Notes: generated by a model not told the origin, from the letters alone. Counted from the first letter of the stretch, positions 1 to 8,003 are shown. The stretch: 16,026 nucleotides of DNA from an uncultured Clostridia bacterium (GCA_945622055.1 CALZBV010000032.1:1-16026), one strand, 5' to 3'. Numbers and translations are program-made.

Positions 1-345
1 ATCATAAAGATTGCCCACGTCCCGAAAAAGCACGTTCTTACAGAGGTGCTGCTTGAAACACTGTCCATTGTTGCATACAGGCAGCCGATTCCGAGACAGG
101 AGATTGAAGCGATTCGCGGCGTTTCGTGTGACCATGCAATCAACAAGCTGGTGGAATATGATTTAATTCAGGAGGTCGGGAGACTGGATGCTCCCGGACG
201 ACCAATTCTCTTTGGAACAACGGAAGCTTTTCTTCGTAATTTCGGTCTGGTGTCCCTGGACGAGCTTCCGGTCATCAATCCGGAAAAGGTAGAAGATTTC
301 AAGCACGAGGCCGAGGAGGAACTGGAGCTTTCCGTAAAGGTCTGA
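1..345 (+). CDS. scpB: Segregation and condensation protein B (3' part)
   Basis: This is the C-terminal part of ScpB, the kleisin-associated subunit that works with ScpA and SMC in chromosome condensation and segregation in the cytoplasm. The reading frame is open from base 1, so the true start lies outside the window; 114 codons are visible before the TGA. The segment matches the second winged-helix domain of ScpB: ETLSIVAYRQPIPRQEIE, then IRGVSCDHAINKLVE, then the family signature DAPGRPILFGTT followed by FLRNFGL. The tail after residue 90 or so is acidic (EEELEL), as is usual for the family. The GTG at 46 is an internal valine codon, not a start. Recognition is by motif and is secure. scpA is expected just upstream but cannot be seen. 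Confidence 0.95.
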   Translation: MIKIAHVPKKHVLTEVLLETLSIVAYRQPIPRQEIEAIRGVSCDHAINKLVEYDLIQEVGRLDAPGRPILFGTTEAFLRNFGLVSLDELPVINPEKVEDFKHEAEEELELSVKV

Positions 346-371
346 TTTTGTAATACCAATCCTGCTATAAT
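342..371 (+). promoter_or_regulatory. Possible promoter for the D-Ala-D-Ala carboxypeptidase gene
   Basis: An extended -10 (TGC followed by TATAAT, 363-371) sits about 70 bases upstream of the carboxypeptidase ATG. The -35 is poor: CTGATT at 342-347 with an 18-base spacer, overlapping the scpB stop. The perfect TATAAT with TGn makes a weak sigma-A promoter plausible. There is no terminator between scpB and the next gene, so readthrough from scpB may also supply transcription. Confidence 0.4.
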
Positions 372-443
372 TGAACAGAAGCTGAATATCCCTTTTTAGG
401 AACGCATAAAATGTATCAACAGTAACAAAGAAAGTTCATTGTC

Positions 444-1871
444 ATGAATTTCATCAATTCATTTTTCAAAAGAAGAGCAGAACGGGCTCTTCTTTCTTTT
501 CTTTTTCTCACAATACTTCTTTTTTGTGCAGAAGCACAATACACACAAAAGACTCTTTATGCAATGGAGCCTGCTCCAAAAACTCCTGAAAAACCGGTAT
601 CAGTAACCGCAACAAATACTTACGAAGAACCGGAAAACCTGTGGGCAGCCTCAGCAGTGCTTTATGATGCGGAAGCCGGAAGGGTTTTGTACGGTAAAAA
701 CGAAAAGGAAAGGCTTCCCATGGCAAGCACGACCAAAATCATGACTCTGCTTATTGTATTGGAAAATTCCGAACCTACGGAAATTGTAACGGTTTCCAAA
801 AACGCTGCCCTGCAGCCGGAGGTACATCTCGGAATGAGGGCAGGAGAACAATACTGTCTCCTGGATCTTTGTTATTCCCTGATGCTGGAGTCTCATAATG
901 ACACGGCAGTTGCGCTTGCGGAACATGTGGGAGGTTCTGTGGAAGGCTTTGCGGAACTGATGAATCAAAAAGCGCTTTCCCTCGGAGCCTTTCATACACA
1001 TTTTGTTACACCAAACGGTCTGGACGCCGATGGTCATGAAACAACAGCGGAAGACCTTGCAAAAATAGCAGCCTACGCAATTCGTCAGGAGGCCTTCCAG
1101 GCTATCACAACCAGCCTTTCCCATTCCTTTTCGGAGGTAAATGGAAAACGGCAGTTTACAGTATCAAACAAAAATCATTTTTTATCCATGATGGATGGCG
1201 CCATTGGAGTTAAGACCGGATTTACCGGCAAAGCAGGATACTGCTTTGTAGGCGCACTGAAACGACCTGACCGGACACTGGTCAGCGTTGTGCTTGCCAG
1301 CCGCTGGCCACCCCATAAGGAGGCGAAATGGTCGGATACAAAAAAACTGATGCAGTATGGACTGGAGGCATTTACAAATACAACAGGAAAGGATTTTCTT
1401 GCCCAAAACGGATATGACGTATCAAAGGAAGCAGACCGGATTTTTCCTCTGCCAAACCTTCCCCTCTTAAATTCATCCAAAAAAGAAATCAGACTTGTCT
1501 GTTCTGAAACTGAAGTAAAGGAGCTTCTGGACTCATCCTTGCTTTTGAACGCCTCGGACTGCATGGAAGCCCAGTTATTGCTTTATACGAATGAACTGAC
1601 TGCTCCGGTAAAAACCGGAACACAGGTGGGCTGCCTTTTTCTGAAAACAAAGGACTACCTTATAAAAAAAATACCGGTCCGTACTGCAGAAGCGGCCGAA
1701 CCGGTATCATTTTCTTATTATTTTAAGCAATTACTGCAGTATTATTTTGCAGCAACCAATTCCTTCGCACGGGCCAGTGCAACATCTATGTTCTCACAGA
1801 AATTTTCTGCGCCAACCATTTTAATAAAGCCGTTCTTTTCCATAATGGAACGTGGCTGGGAAAGGACATGA
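444..1871 (+). CDS. D-alanyl-D-alanine carboxypeptidase (penicillin-binding protein, S11 family)
   Basis: This is a secreted serine DD-carboxypeptidase of the DacB/DacF/PBP5 type, which removes the terminal D-Ala from peptidoglycan stem peptides outside the membrane. The protein is 475 aa. Residues 1-31 look like a signal peptide: basic RRAER, a hydrophobic stretch, then a probable cut after AEA. The active-site motifs are complete: SxxK as S95-T-T-K98, SxN as S150-H-N152, and K257-T-G. A PBP5_C-like beta domain follows at about 315-415. The stretch SFSYYFKQLLQYYF (422-435) resembles the short amphipathic or membrane-anchoring tail that normally ends such proteins. Residues 433-475 lie wholly antisense to the transporter gene and look like an extension after loss of a stop codon. 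The SD is weak (AAAGAAAG, about 10 bases upstream), but this ATG gives a proper signal peptide. Confidence 0.93.
   Translation: MNFINSFFKRRAERALLSFLFLTILLFCAEAQYTQKTLYAMEPAPKTPEKPVSVTATNTYEEPENLWAASAVLYDAEAGRVLYGKNEKERLPMASTTKIMTLLIVLENSEPTEIVTVSKNAALQPEVHLGMRAGEQYCLLDLCYSLMLESHNDTAVALAEHVGGSVEGFAELMNQKALSLGAFHTHFVTPNGLDADGHETTAEDLAKIAAYAIRQEAFQAITTSLSHSFSEVNGKRQFTVSNKNHFLSMMDGAIGVKTGFTGKAGYCFVGALKRPDRTLVSVVLASRWPPHKEAKWSDTKKLMQYGLEAFTNTTGKDFLAQNGYDVSKEADRIFPLPNLPLLNSSKKEIRLVCSETEVKELLDSSLLLNASDCMEAQLLLYTNELTAPVKTGTQVGCLFLKTKDYLIKKIPVRTAEAAEPVSFSYYFKQLLQYYFAATNSFARASATSMFSQKFSAPTILIKPFFSIMERGWERT
1663..1708 (-). terminator. Intrinsic terminator of the SulP gene, inside the carboxypeptidase CDS
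   Basis: Read on the - strand, about 35 bases after the SulP stop codon, ATACCGGT (1707-1700) pairs perfectly with ACCGGTAT (1678-1671). Inner CCG/CGG pairs are possible, and a run of at least seven T residues follows (1670-1664). This is a good intrinsic terminator for the transporter. On the + strand the downstream tract is U-rich but broken (ATTTTCTTATTATTTT), so termination of the carboxypeptidase transcript here is less certain, and the carboxypeptidase frame runs straight through it. Confidence 0.7.
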
Positions 1872-3397
1872 GAGAAGATAACCGTAATATTTGCAGCCTG
1901 TAAATCCCCCGTAACCTCACGAAGCGTATTCATCGCAGTAGCATCAATCGCAGGAACTCCACGCATACGAATGATAACGATTTCCGTTTCCTTTCGCATT
2001 GTCTGATGCTTTAGGCGAAGAAGCTTATCTACAGCACCAAAAAACATCGGTCCGCTTACCTCGAATACCTCCGTGTGATCCGGAACAACCTTTAAAGCAA
2101 GACGCTCCGGGTCATTTTCTTCGTCCGGAACAGAAGAATCGCCAAGGTACTTCCAGCCGGAAACATCCGTAACATCAGACATACGCTTCATGAACAGAAC
2201 GCAGGCAATGACCATGCCGACTTCAATCGCAAGTACAAGGTCAAATGCAAAGGTAAGCACGCAGGAGGTAATAAGGACAATTGCATCCGACTTCGGTGCC
2301 TTGCGATACGCAAGGAATGCTTTTACATTAAACATATTGTAGGATACTACCAGTAGGATTGCCGCAAGTACACACCGCGGTACAAGGCTGATTAACGGCA
2401 TACCGAACATCAGCATAAGAAGTAAGGCTACGCTATGTACAAAAAGTGCAACCGGAGTACGTCCACCGTTCTTGGCATTTGCAATCGATCTTGCAACACC
2501 ACCGGTTGCCGGAATACAGCCGAAAAATCCGAGTACCATATTCGCTACGCCCTGCGCAATGAGCTCCATATTCGGATTATGTCTGCTCTGAATCATGGCA
2601 TCCGTAACAACTGCGGAGAGCAGCGCCTGCATCGCAATCAGGACTGCAATTGTAAACGCAGGGGACATCAGTTGGAAGATATCATCAATGTCGACTGCTT
2701 CGAACTGTACCAGCTGAAGCGATTTCGGAATATCACCAAGAAGTGCAACATCCAGCTTTAAGAAATAAGCAGCAGCAGTACCGATAATTAACGCAATGAA
2801 GGAATTCGGAATCGTTTTATTAATCTTTGGCCATACTACAAGAATTACAATGCTGACAAGCCCGAGGACGAGTGCGGAGAAATTAACCTCACCGATATGC
2901 TTAAAGTATTCTGTCCATTTCCCGATGAAAGAAGTAGGCATTTTAGCAATCTGAAATCCAAGGAAATCCTTTACTTCAAGCGTTGCAATCGTGACTGCAA
3001 TACCGCCGGTAAATCCGATTGTAATCGGTGAAGGAATGAACTTGATTAATTTTCCGAGACGGAAAAAACCAAGAAGAATTAAGATGACACCGGCCATAAT
3101 CGTTGCAATCACAAGTCCCTGCATGCCATAGCCTGCAATGACCGACTGCGTAATTACGATAAATGCACCGGTTGGTCCGGTAATCTGAACACGGCTTCCG
3201 CCGAGAAGTGCAACTATCACACCGGAAATAACAGCAGAGAAAATACCCTTTTCCGGAGATACACCGCAACCAAGCGCAAATGCGATGGAAAGCGGAAGAG
3301 CAATAATTGCTACGATAATTCCGGCTTTTATATCAAGCAGCAGCTGTTTGCCGGAGTAGTGTTTCATGACACTGAAAAGCTTTGGTTTGAGTTTCAT
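1742..3397 (-). CDS. SulP family anion transporter with C-terminal STAS domain
   Basis: This is a membrane transporter of the SulP/SLC26 family, whose members carry sulfate, bicarbonate, dicarboxylates or other anions. It has 551 aa, a typical length. Hydrophobic helices fill about residues 18-425, starting with the family's GIIVAIIALPLSIAFALG and the signature GSRVQITGPTGAF near residue 70. The STAS domain occupies about residues 440-551 and holds VPAIDATAMNTL, the loop that corresponds to the phosphorylation or nucleotide site in anti-sigma antagonists, with Thr where many have Ser. The start is supported by a strong SD (AAGGAGG) seven bases upstream. The substrate cannot be told from the sequence. 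The gene stands alone, convergent with the carboxypeptidase gene (130-nt overlap) and divergent from the SNF2 gene, with its own promoter and terminator. Confidence 0.93.
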   Translation of the reverse strand: MKLKPKLFSVMKHYSGKQLLLDIKAGIIVAIIALPLSIAFALGCGVSPEKGIFSAVISGVIVALLGGSRVQITGPTGAFIVITQSVIAGYGMQGLVIATIMAGVILILLGFFRLGKLIKFIPSPITIGFTGGIAVTIATLEVKDFLGFQIAKMPTSFIGKWTEYFKHIGEVNFSALVLGLVSIVILVVWPKINKTIPNSFIALIIGTAAAYFLKLDVALLGDIPKSLQLVQFEAVDIDDIFQLMSPAFTIAVLIAMQALLSAVVTDAMIQSRHNPNMELIAQGVANMVLGFFGCIPATGGVARSIANAKNGGRTPVALFVHSVALLLMLMFGMPLISLVPRCVLAAILLVVSYNMFNVKAFLAYRKAPKSDAIVLITSCVLTFAFDLVLAIEVGMVIACVLFMKRMSDVTDVSGWKYLGDSSVPDEENDPERLALKVVPDHTEVFEVSGPMFFGAVDKLLRLKHQTMRKETEIVIIRMRGVPAIDATAMNTLREVTGDLQAANITVIFSHVLSQPRSIMEKNGFIKMVGAENFCENIDVALARAKELVAAK

Positions 3398-3426
3398 ACT
3401 TGGCCTCCTTGTAAAATAACGTGCTT

Positions 3427-3455
3427 ATTCTAATACTGATGGTAAGAAATTTCAA
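3427..3455 (-). promoter_or_regulatory. Sigma-A promoter of the SulP transporter gene
   Basis: On the - strand, TTGAAA (3455-3450) and TAGAAT (3432-3427) are separated by exactly 17 bases, and each differs from consensus at one position. The predicted transcript starts near 3420 and gives a leader of roughly 20 bases that contains the AAGGAGG ribosome binding site. Confidence 0.7.
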
Positions 3456-3535
3456 GTATAACTTTCAGTATTTTGACAAAAAAACAAAATATTCTTGATA
3501 ACATATGTTTTTGATGGGCACAAGGAATCGTCGTG

Positions 3536-3555
3536 CATTTAACGTACATTTAACG
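3536..3555. repeat. Tandem CATTTAACG pair in a divergent promoter region
   Basis: CATTTAACG occurs twice, at 3536-3544 and 3547-3555, with an 11-base period (one helical turn). The pair is framed by GTCGT on the left and ACGAC on the right, which are reverse complements. It lies between the SulP and SNF2 promoters and is a candidate protein-binding site. No known regulator is recognised. Confidence 0.4.
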
Positions 3556-3565
3556 ACATTTTTTA

Positions 3566-3584
3566 TGTTTTCCTGTGGAAAACA
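3566..3584. promoter_or_regulatory. Operator-like 19-bp palindrome over the SNF2 promoter -35
   Basis: TGTTTTCC-TGT-GGAAAACA is a perfect palindrome with 8-base arms and a 3-base centre. It covers the proposed -35 of the SNF2 gene promoter (TGGAAA, 3576-3581). A second overlapping inverted repeat, TCCTGT (3571-3576) with ACAGGA (3582-3587), shares the site. The position suits a repressor operator. No U-run follows, so it is not a terminator. Confidence 0.5.
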
Positions 3585-3604
3585 GGAGAAATCTGTGCTA
3601 TAAT
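3576..3604 (+). promoter_or_regulatory. Sigma-A promoter of the SNF2 helicase gene
   Basis: TGGAAA (3576-3581, four of six matches to the -35 consensus), a 17-base spacer, and a perfect TATAAT (3599-3604) with an upstream TGn extension. The predicted start is near 3611, giving a leader of about 48 bases before the ATG at 3659. Confidence 0.7.
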
Positions 3605-3658
3605 AGAATGTCAGTAAACAGGCAACAAGCATAAAGATAACAAGAAACGAGGCAGATT

Positions 3659-6600
3659 ATGATACATCTGACAAGAAGCAGAATCCAGAATTTTGCTGCC
3701 GATGAGGCGGTATTTCAGCGCGGTCTTACGTATTTTAAAGAAAAAAGGGTGATTCATGCCGCCTGCTCCAAAAACAAAAAACAATATTCTTTCACAATTC
3801 AGGGAAGACAGAATTACCGTGTTACCGTGGAGGAATCCGGAGACCAGGATATTGAATTTAACTGTAACTGTCCTGCCATGTATGTACAAAAAGGTGCCTG
3901 TAAGCATACAGTTGCCGCACTTTTATATCTTTTACAGTATCAGGAGCAGATGGAGAAAAAGAGCGGAGTAAAGCAGACCTACTCGGATGAGCGTATTCCG
4001 AAAATCATCCGCTACTTTGTCGATGCCCAGGAACCGCACTATGAAAAAGAGGTTTATCATGCAGAGCCGATGATTGAGATTCCGGGAATTTTGAGAAATA
4101 ACAATGACCCGGTGTATCTGTCCCTCCGTGTTGGAAATACAAAGCCTTACCGTGTTCAGATGCTGAAACGTTTTTTAACCGACTATAAAGAGAGAAAATC
4201 AATCGTTCTTGGCAAAGAATTTTGTTTTTTACCGGAGGAATGCAGCTTTGATGCAGATTCCGAACGTCTTTTGCAGGAGCTGATTTCTTATACGGAGATA
4301 CTGGAGCTTTTGGAGGATAAGAACAGTACCGCTATCTTCCAAAAGTCCCGCCTTCTCATCAGCGGTCGTCTTTTGATTCGCATTTTAATGACCTGTAAAA
4401 ACACTACCTTTACGTTAAAGCTTGCGGATACGGAGCTGGAGCATGTACGTTTCGTCAACGGTGCGCCACCGATTGAATATGATTTAATCATGCAAAACGG
4501 TACGGTAACCATGGATTATCGTGACCAGGAACGGGTTACTCCGATTAAGGCTGACGGTTCCTTGCTGCTTCGCGACAATATTTTGTATCTGCCGGATCAA
4601 AAATTCATGAAAACGTACCTGCCGTTTTATTCCACCCTCGGCGAGAAGAAGCCTCCTCTTGTTTTTGAGGATCAGGCACAAAATGATTTTCTGGAATATG
4701 TGCTTCCGGTGATTCATGAAACACTGCAGGTTGAGATTCCGGACGAGGTAAAGGACCGTTACCTTTCCCTGCCGTTTTCCGCAAAGATTTATTTTGATTT
4801 GTTTCATCAGGAGATTCGTGCCACACTTTATTACCATTATGGTGAGTACGAGTTCAATTCGTTTGATGCACCTTCCACGGGAGGCTATATCCTTGTACGT
4901 GAAAAGGAACGGGAAGAAGAGCTCAATGCAATGCTTGAGGATTACGGCTTTGAACCGCATAACGGCTTTTTTCTTCTGAAAAACGAAGAACGGATTTATC
5001 AGCTGTTTACGGAGGGCTTTTCCATTCTTTCGGAATATGCGGAGCTGTATTCTTCGGATGATTTTAACCGGATGCGTTCTACCAGACACAAGCTCACGAA
5101 GATGAGCGTTTCCATGCCTCCGGAAAATGATCTGCTGCAGATTGAGTTCCAGTATGAAGATGTATCCGGCGACGAGCTCCGTTCCATTTTTTATTCCTAC
5201 CGGCAGAAGAAAAAATATCACCGCCTTTCCGACGGCAGCTTTATTGACCTTACCGATGAGGATTTTGTAAAAACAGCAGAGCTTCTGGAAAATATGAATC
5301 TGACCTACCGTGATTTTGATAAGGACGGTAAACTGAAGGTTGCAAAATACCATGCGGTCTACTTTGATTCCATTCCGGAAGAAATGGGGATTGTATCCGA
5401 AAAGGACCGGCATTTTACTAGCTTTTTGCAACAGCTTTTAAATGCAGGAAGCTCCGATTTTGAAGTTCCTAAGGCAATAAAGATTCCGCTTCGCGGCTAT
5501 CAGAAGACCGGTTTTTCCTGGCTTCGCATGCTAAACCGAAATGGCTTCGGCGGTATATTGGCGGATGATATGGGGCTCGGAAAAACCTTACAGGCAATAA
5601 CCTATATGGCATCTGTTTTGGAGACGGAAAAGGACAAATTACCGGCAATTCCTTTTCTGGTTGTCTGCCCGACGTCCTTACTGTATAACTGGCAGGATGA
5701 AGTTGAAAACTATGCCCCGACGCTTCGTTCCCGACTGATTACGGGAACGCCGGAGGAGCGAAAATCAGCCATTGAAGCCATGGAGCCATGTGATGTTTTT
5801 ATTACCTCGTATCCGCTGCTTCGCAGGGATCTGGAGCATTACCGCAACCTGCATTTCCATACCGTATTTATCGATGAAGCACAGTTTATAAAAAACGCCA
5901 TGACAGGAAATGCCCGCTCTGTAAAGGAGCTTCACGCAGACACCCGTTTTGCCTTAACCGGTACCCCGATTGAAAACTCACTTTCTGAGCTTTGGTCGAT
6001 TTTTGATTTTGTTCTTCCGGGTTATTTATTCCATTATTCCCGGTTTGCAAAACGTTTTGAGCGTCCGGTCGCAAAGGGTGAGACAGAAGTACTGCAGCAA
6101 TTAAATAAACGTGTAAAACCGTTTTTACTGCGTCGCATGAAAAAGGACGTACTTGCTGAGCTTCCGGAGAAATTCGAAACCAAGCTGGTTACCGAGCTCA
6201 CCGAGGAGCAGCGTCTGCTGTACCTTTCCTATGCAAAAGAGGCAAGGAATGAAATCACAAGTGAAATTGAGCGTGTCGGACTTGAAAAGAGCCGCATGCA
6301 GATACTTGCTGCACTTACCAGACTACGCCAGATTTGCTGTCATCCGGGCATGTTCCTCGAAAATTACAGCGGTGGGAGCGGAAAGCTCTCCCTGTTTATG
6401 CAGATTATGGACGATTTACTAAAGAACGAACATCGCGTTTTAGTATTCTCTCAGTTTACTTCCATGCTGGAGCTGTTGCAGGAAGCCCTGACAGAAGCAG
6501 AGATTCCGTTTTATTATCTGCATGGCGGTACAAAGCCGGAACAGCGTCTGGAGGATGTCAAGTCATTTAATAACGGAGAACGTCCGGTATTTTTGATTTC

Positions 6601-6898
6601 CTTAAAGGCGGGCGGAACAGGACTCAATCTGACCGGAGCAGATACGGTCATTCACTTTGACCCATGGTGGAATCCGGCCGTGGAGGATCAGGCAAGTGAC
6701 CGTGCACACCGTATCGGACAGACGAAAAATGTTCATGTAATCCGTTTATTGACAAAGGGAACGATTGAAGAAAAGATTTTCCGGCTTCAGCAGAAAAAAC
6801 AGGATTTGTTCCATGCCGTCATCGAAGCAGGTGAAACCTTCTTAAACAAGCTGACCAAGGAAGATATTGCAGAATTATTTGCTGATTTGGAGGATTAA
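3659..6898 (+). CDS. SNF2-family helicase with N-terminal SWIM zinc finger
   Basis: This is a large (1079 aa) cytoplasmic SF2/SNF2 ATPase, expected to translocate on DNA and remodel protein-nucleic acid complexes; its cellular role in bacteria is not settled. A SWIM zinc finger (C69-x-C71-x9-C81-x-H83) lies at the N terminus. A long middle region (about 130-590) corresponds to the bacterial SNF2-associated region. The SNF2 ATPase core starts near residue 610 (PLRGYQKTGFSWL). It has Walker A DDMGLGKT (K642), Walker B DEAQ (739-742), motif III LTGTPIENSLSELWSIFDF, and the C-terminal lobe with VLVFSQFTSML, LKAGGTGLNLTGAD and SDRAHRIGQ (R1015, R1018). All catalytic motifs are intact. The start follows GAGG about seven bases upstream. 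The gene is monocistronic: its own promoter lies upstream and a strong terminator downstream. Confidence 0.95.
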   Translation: MIHLTRSRIQNFAADEAVFQRGLTYFKEKRVIHAACSKNKKQYSFTIQGRQNYRVTVEESGDQDIEFNCNCPAMYVQKGACKHTVAALLYLLQYQEQMEKKSGVKQTYSDERIPKIIRYFVDAQEPHYEKEVYHAEPMIEIPGILRNNNDPVYLSLRVGNTKPYRVQMLKRFLTDYKERKSIVLGKEFCFLPEECSFDADSERLLQELISYTEILELLEDKNSTAIFQKSRLLISGRLLIRILMTCKNTTFTLKLADTELEHVRFVNGAPPIEYDLIMQNGTVTMDYRDQERVTPIKADGSLLLRDNILYLPDQKFMKTYLPFYSTLGEKKPPLVFEDQAQNDFLEYVLPVIHETLQVEIPDEVKDRYLSLPFSAKIYFDLFHQEIRATLYYHYGEYEFNSFDAPSTGGYILVREKEREEELNAMLEDYGFEPHNGFFLLKNEERIYQLFTEGFSILSEYAELYSSDDFNRMRSTRHKLTKMSVSMPPENDLLQIEFQYEDVSGDELRSIFYSYRQKKKYHRLSDGSFIDLTDEDFVKTAELLENMNLTYRDFDKDGKLKVAKYHAVYFDSIPEEMGIVSEKDRHFTSFLQQLLNAGSSDFEVPKAIKIPLRGYQKTGFSWLRMLNRNGFGGILADDMGLGKTLQAITYMASVLETEKDKLPAIPFLVVCPTSLLYNWQDEVENYAPTLRSRLITGTPEERKSAIEAMEPCDVFITSYPLLRRDLEHYRNLHFHTVFIDEAQFIKNAMTGNARSVKELHADTRFALTGTPIENSLSELWSIFDFVLPGYLFHYSRFAKRFERPVAKGETEVLQQLNKRVKPFLLRRMKKDVLAELPEKFETKLVTELTEEQRLLYLSYAKEARNEITSEIERVGLEKSRMQILAALTRLRQICCHPGMFLENYSGGSGKLSLFMQIMDDLLKNEHRVLVFSQFTSMLELLQEALTEAEIPFYYLHGGTKPEQRLEDVKSFNNGERPVFLISLKAGGTGLNLTGADTVIHFDPWWNPAVEDQASDRAHRIGQTKNVHVIRLLTKGTIEEKIFRLQQKKQDLFHAVIEAGETFLNKLTKEDIAELFADLED

Positions 6899-6933
6899 GG
6901 CTTGTGACATCGTTAAGTCGCATTTCCTAATAA

Positions 6934-6979
6934 AAAAACTCTTTCTTACATTTCCACTGCAAGAAAGAGTTTTTCTTTT
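6934..6979. terminator. Bidirectional intrinsic terminator
   Basis: AAAAACTCTTTCTT (6934-6947) and AAGAAAGAGTTTTT (6961-6974) form a perfect 14-bp stem around a 13-base loop. The right flank is T-rich on the + strand (TTTTTCTTTT), and the left flank gives a T-run on the - strand. It therefore serves both the SNF2 gene and the convergent zinc-ribbon gene. Confidence 0.92.
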
Positions 6980-7020
6980 GTTCGAAACTAAAATTTTAGG
7001 CAGACCATGAATTCATGGAA

Positions 7021-7917
7021 TCAATCGGTAAAGGTATCATTGTAATACTCATCCACGAGCTGTTCTGCATAAGTCTCATCAAGCTCCGGAACTGCACGTA
7101 ACAAATCCGTACGAATCAGTTCCAGACAATGAAGATAGGAGATATCGTCCAGCGTATTCTCGTTGATTTCAAGCTCCCTGGCCGCTTCCTGCTTTAAGGT
7201 GAGGCGATAGCTTCCGATGGTCTTTTCCGTTACATTGTTCTTCAGCCATTCCTTCGCAGAAACAACAAGCTCTGTTTCCTTGTCTGCGGCAACCTTCAGT
7301 TCAGAAAGCTTCGAAAAGGATACAATACCAAAGCCTAAGAAGATACCGAACATCACTAACATAACAAGCGAAGTAAACAGGTTAAACCACGGAAGAATGT
7401 TTAATATATTCAGCAGTGCAAACCCAACACCGAGTACACCAATCAAAGAAAAAGCATATGCAGAAGAGTGGTAGTCCTCGTAACGTGCAACCGCACTTTT
7501 GAATTCTTTGGACGCCGGAAGCGCTCTGCACGAAGAAGGGGCATTTTCGTCTGCTTCTTCCTCCTCTTCCTTTTCCGACTGCATCTGAGAACGTAGTAAC
7601 GCCTCATTTACGGCACGCTCGGATTCCCCCGCATAAAACGCCTGGAAACAACGTTTTGCATCCTGAAATTTTGCCTGGGAGGTATATACCTCAAACTGAC
7701 CTTCCTGGTTCCTTATAAGCTTTGCGGGAACCTCAGAATATTGTAAAAACTTCTCAAAACGGATTGCCAGAGCTTCATTTTCCGGCTCTGCCGTAAGAAG
7801 CAGTACGTCTAACAAAGCTGTAGCACCTTCAAGGCTCTCCACCAGCTCCACACCGCAATCTGCGCAGAGGGCAATTCCCTTTCGATATTCACATTTACAC
7901 TTTGGACACCACGGCAT
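7021..7917 (-). CDS. Uncharacterised zinc-ribbon membrane protein
   Basis: I do not recognise a named family. The 298-aa protein starts with a zinc-ribbon (C4-x2-C7 ... C18-x2-C21). A soluble segment of about 35-110 follows, with a DUF2007-like flavour (LLTAEPENEALAIRFEKFLQ..., then EVYTSQAKFQDAKR). Next come a strongly acidic linker (EKEEEEEADE, about 115-124) and two hydrophobic segments, about 152-176 and 180-202, that should span the membrane. A soluble C-terminal part (about 205-298) is rich in acidic and helical residues. The start is well supported by GGAGGA followed by a T-run spacer. The gene is a single transcription unit with its own promoter and a shared terminator, divergent from the radical SAM gene. 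The DUF2007 resemblance is a weak inference and no function is assigned. Confidence 0.85.
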   Translation of the reverse strand: MPWCPKCKCEYRKGIALCADCGVELVESLEGATALLDVLLLTAEPENEALAIRFEKFLQYSEVPAKLIRNQEGQFEVYTSQAKFQDAKRCFQAFYAGESERAVNEALLRSQMQSEKEEEEEADENAPSSCRALPASKEFKSAVARYEDYHSSAYAFSLIGVLGVGFALLNILNILPWFNLFTSLVMLVMFGIFLGFGIVSFSKLSELKVAADKETELVVSAKEWLKNNVTEKTIGSYRLTLKQEAARELEINENTLDDISYLHCLELIRTDLLRAVPELDETYAEQLVDEYYNDTFTD

Positions 7918-7938
7918 AAAAAAATCCTCCTTTGTTCA

Positions 7939-7953
7939 CGAAACTTTGTTTCG
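7939..7953. repeat. Short palindrome in the 5' leader of the zinc-ribbon gene
   Basis: CGAAAC-TTT-GTTTCG is a perfect inverted repeat with 6-base arms. It lies between the predicted transcription start and the SD of the - strand gene, so it could act as an operator or a small leader hairpin. No regulator is recognised. Confidence 0.35.
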
Positions 7954-7974
7954 CATTGATACACAACCTTATTT

Positions 7975-8003
7975 ATTCTACCACAAACGAGTGTTCATTG
8001 CAA
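7975..8003 (-). promoter_or_regulatory. Promoter of the zinc-ribbon membrane protein gene
   Basis: On the - strand, TTGCAA (8003-7998; four of six matches), a 17-base spacer, and TAGAAT (7980-7975; five of six) preceded by TGn. The -35 lies within the first copy of a 29-base direct repeat. The predicted leader is about 50 bases and ends in GGAGGA before the start codon at 7917. Confidence 0.65.

Noticed and set aside
651..1124. 157-codon - strand open frame inside the carboxypeptidase gene
   Set aside because: It is antisense to the catalytic domain, which carries all active-site motifs; no promoter, SD or recognisable product.
4484..5431. 315-codon open frame on the - strand within the SNF2 gene
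   Set aside because: It lies antisense within a clearly conserved helicase, has no SD or family motif, and its composition (many Ile, Lys, Phe) is that of a shadow frame.
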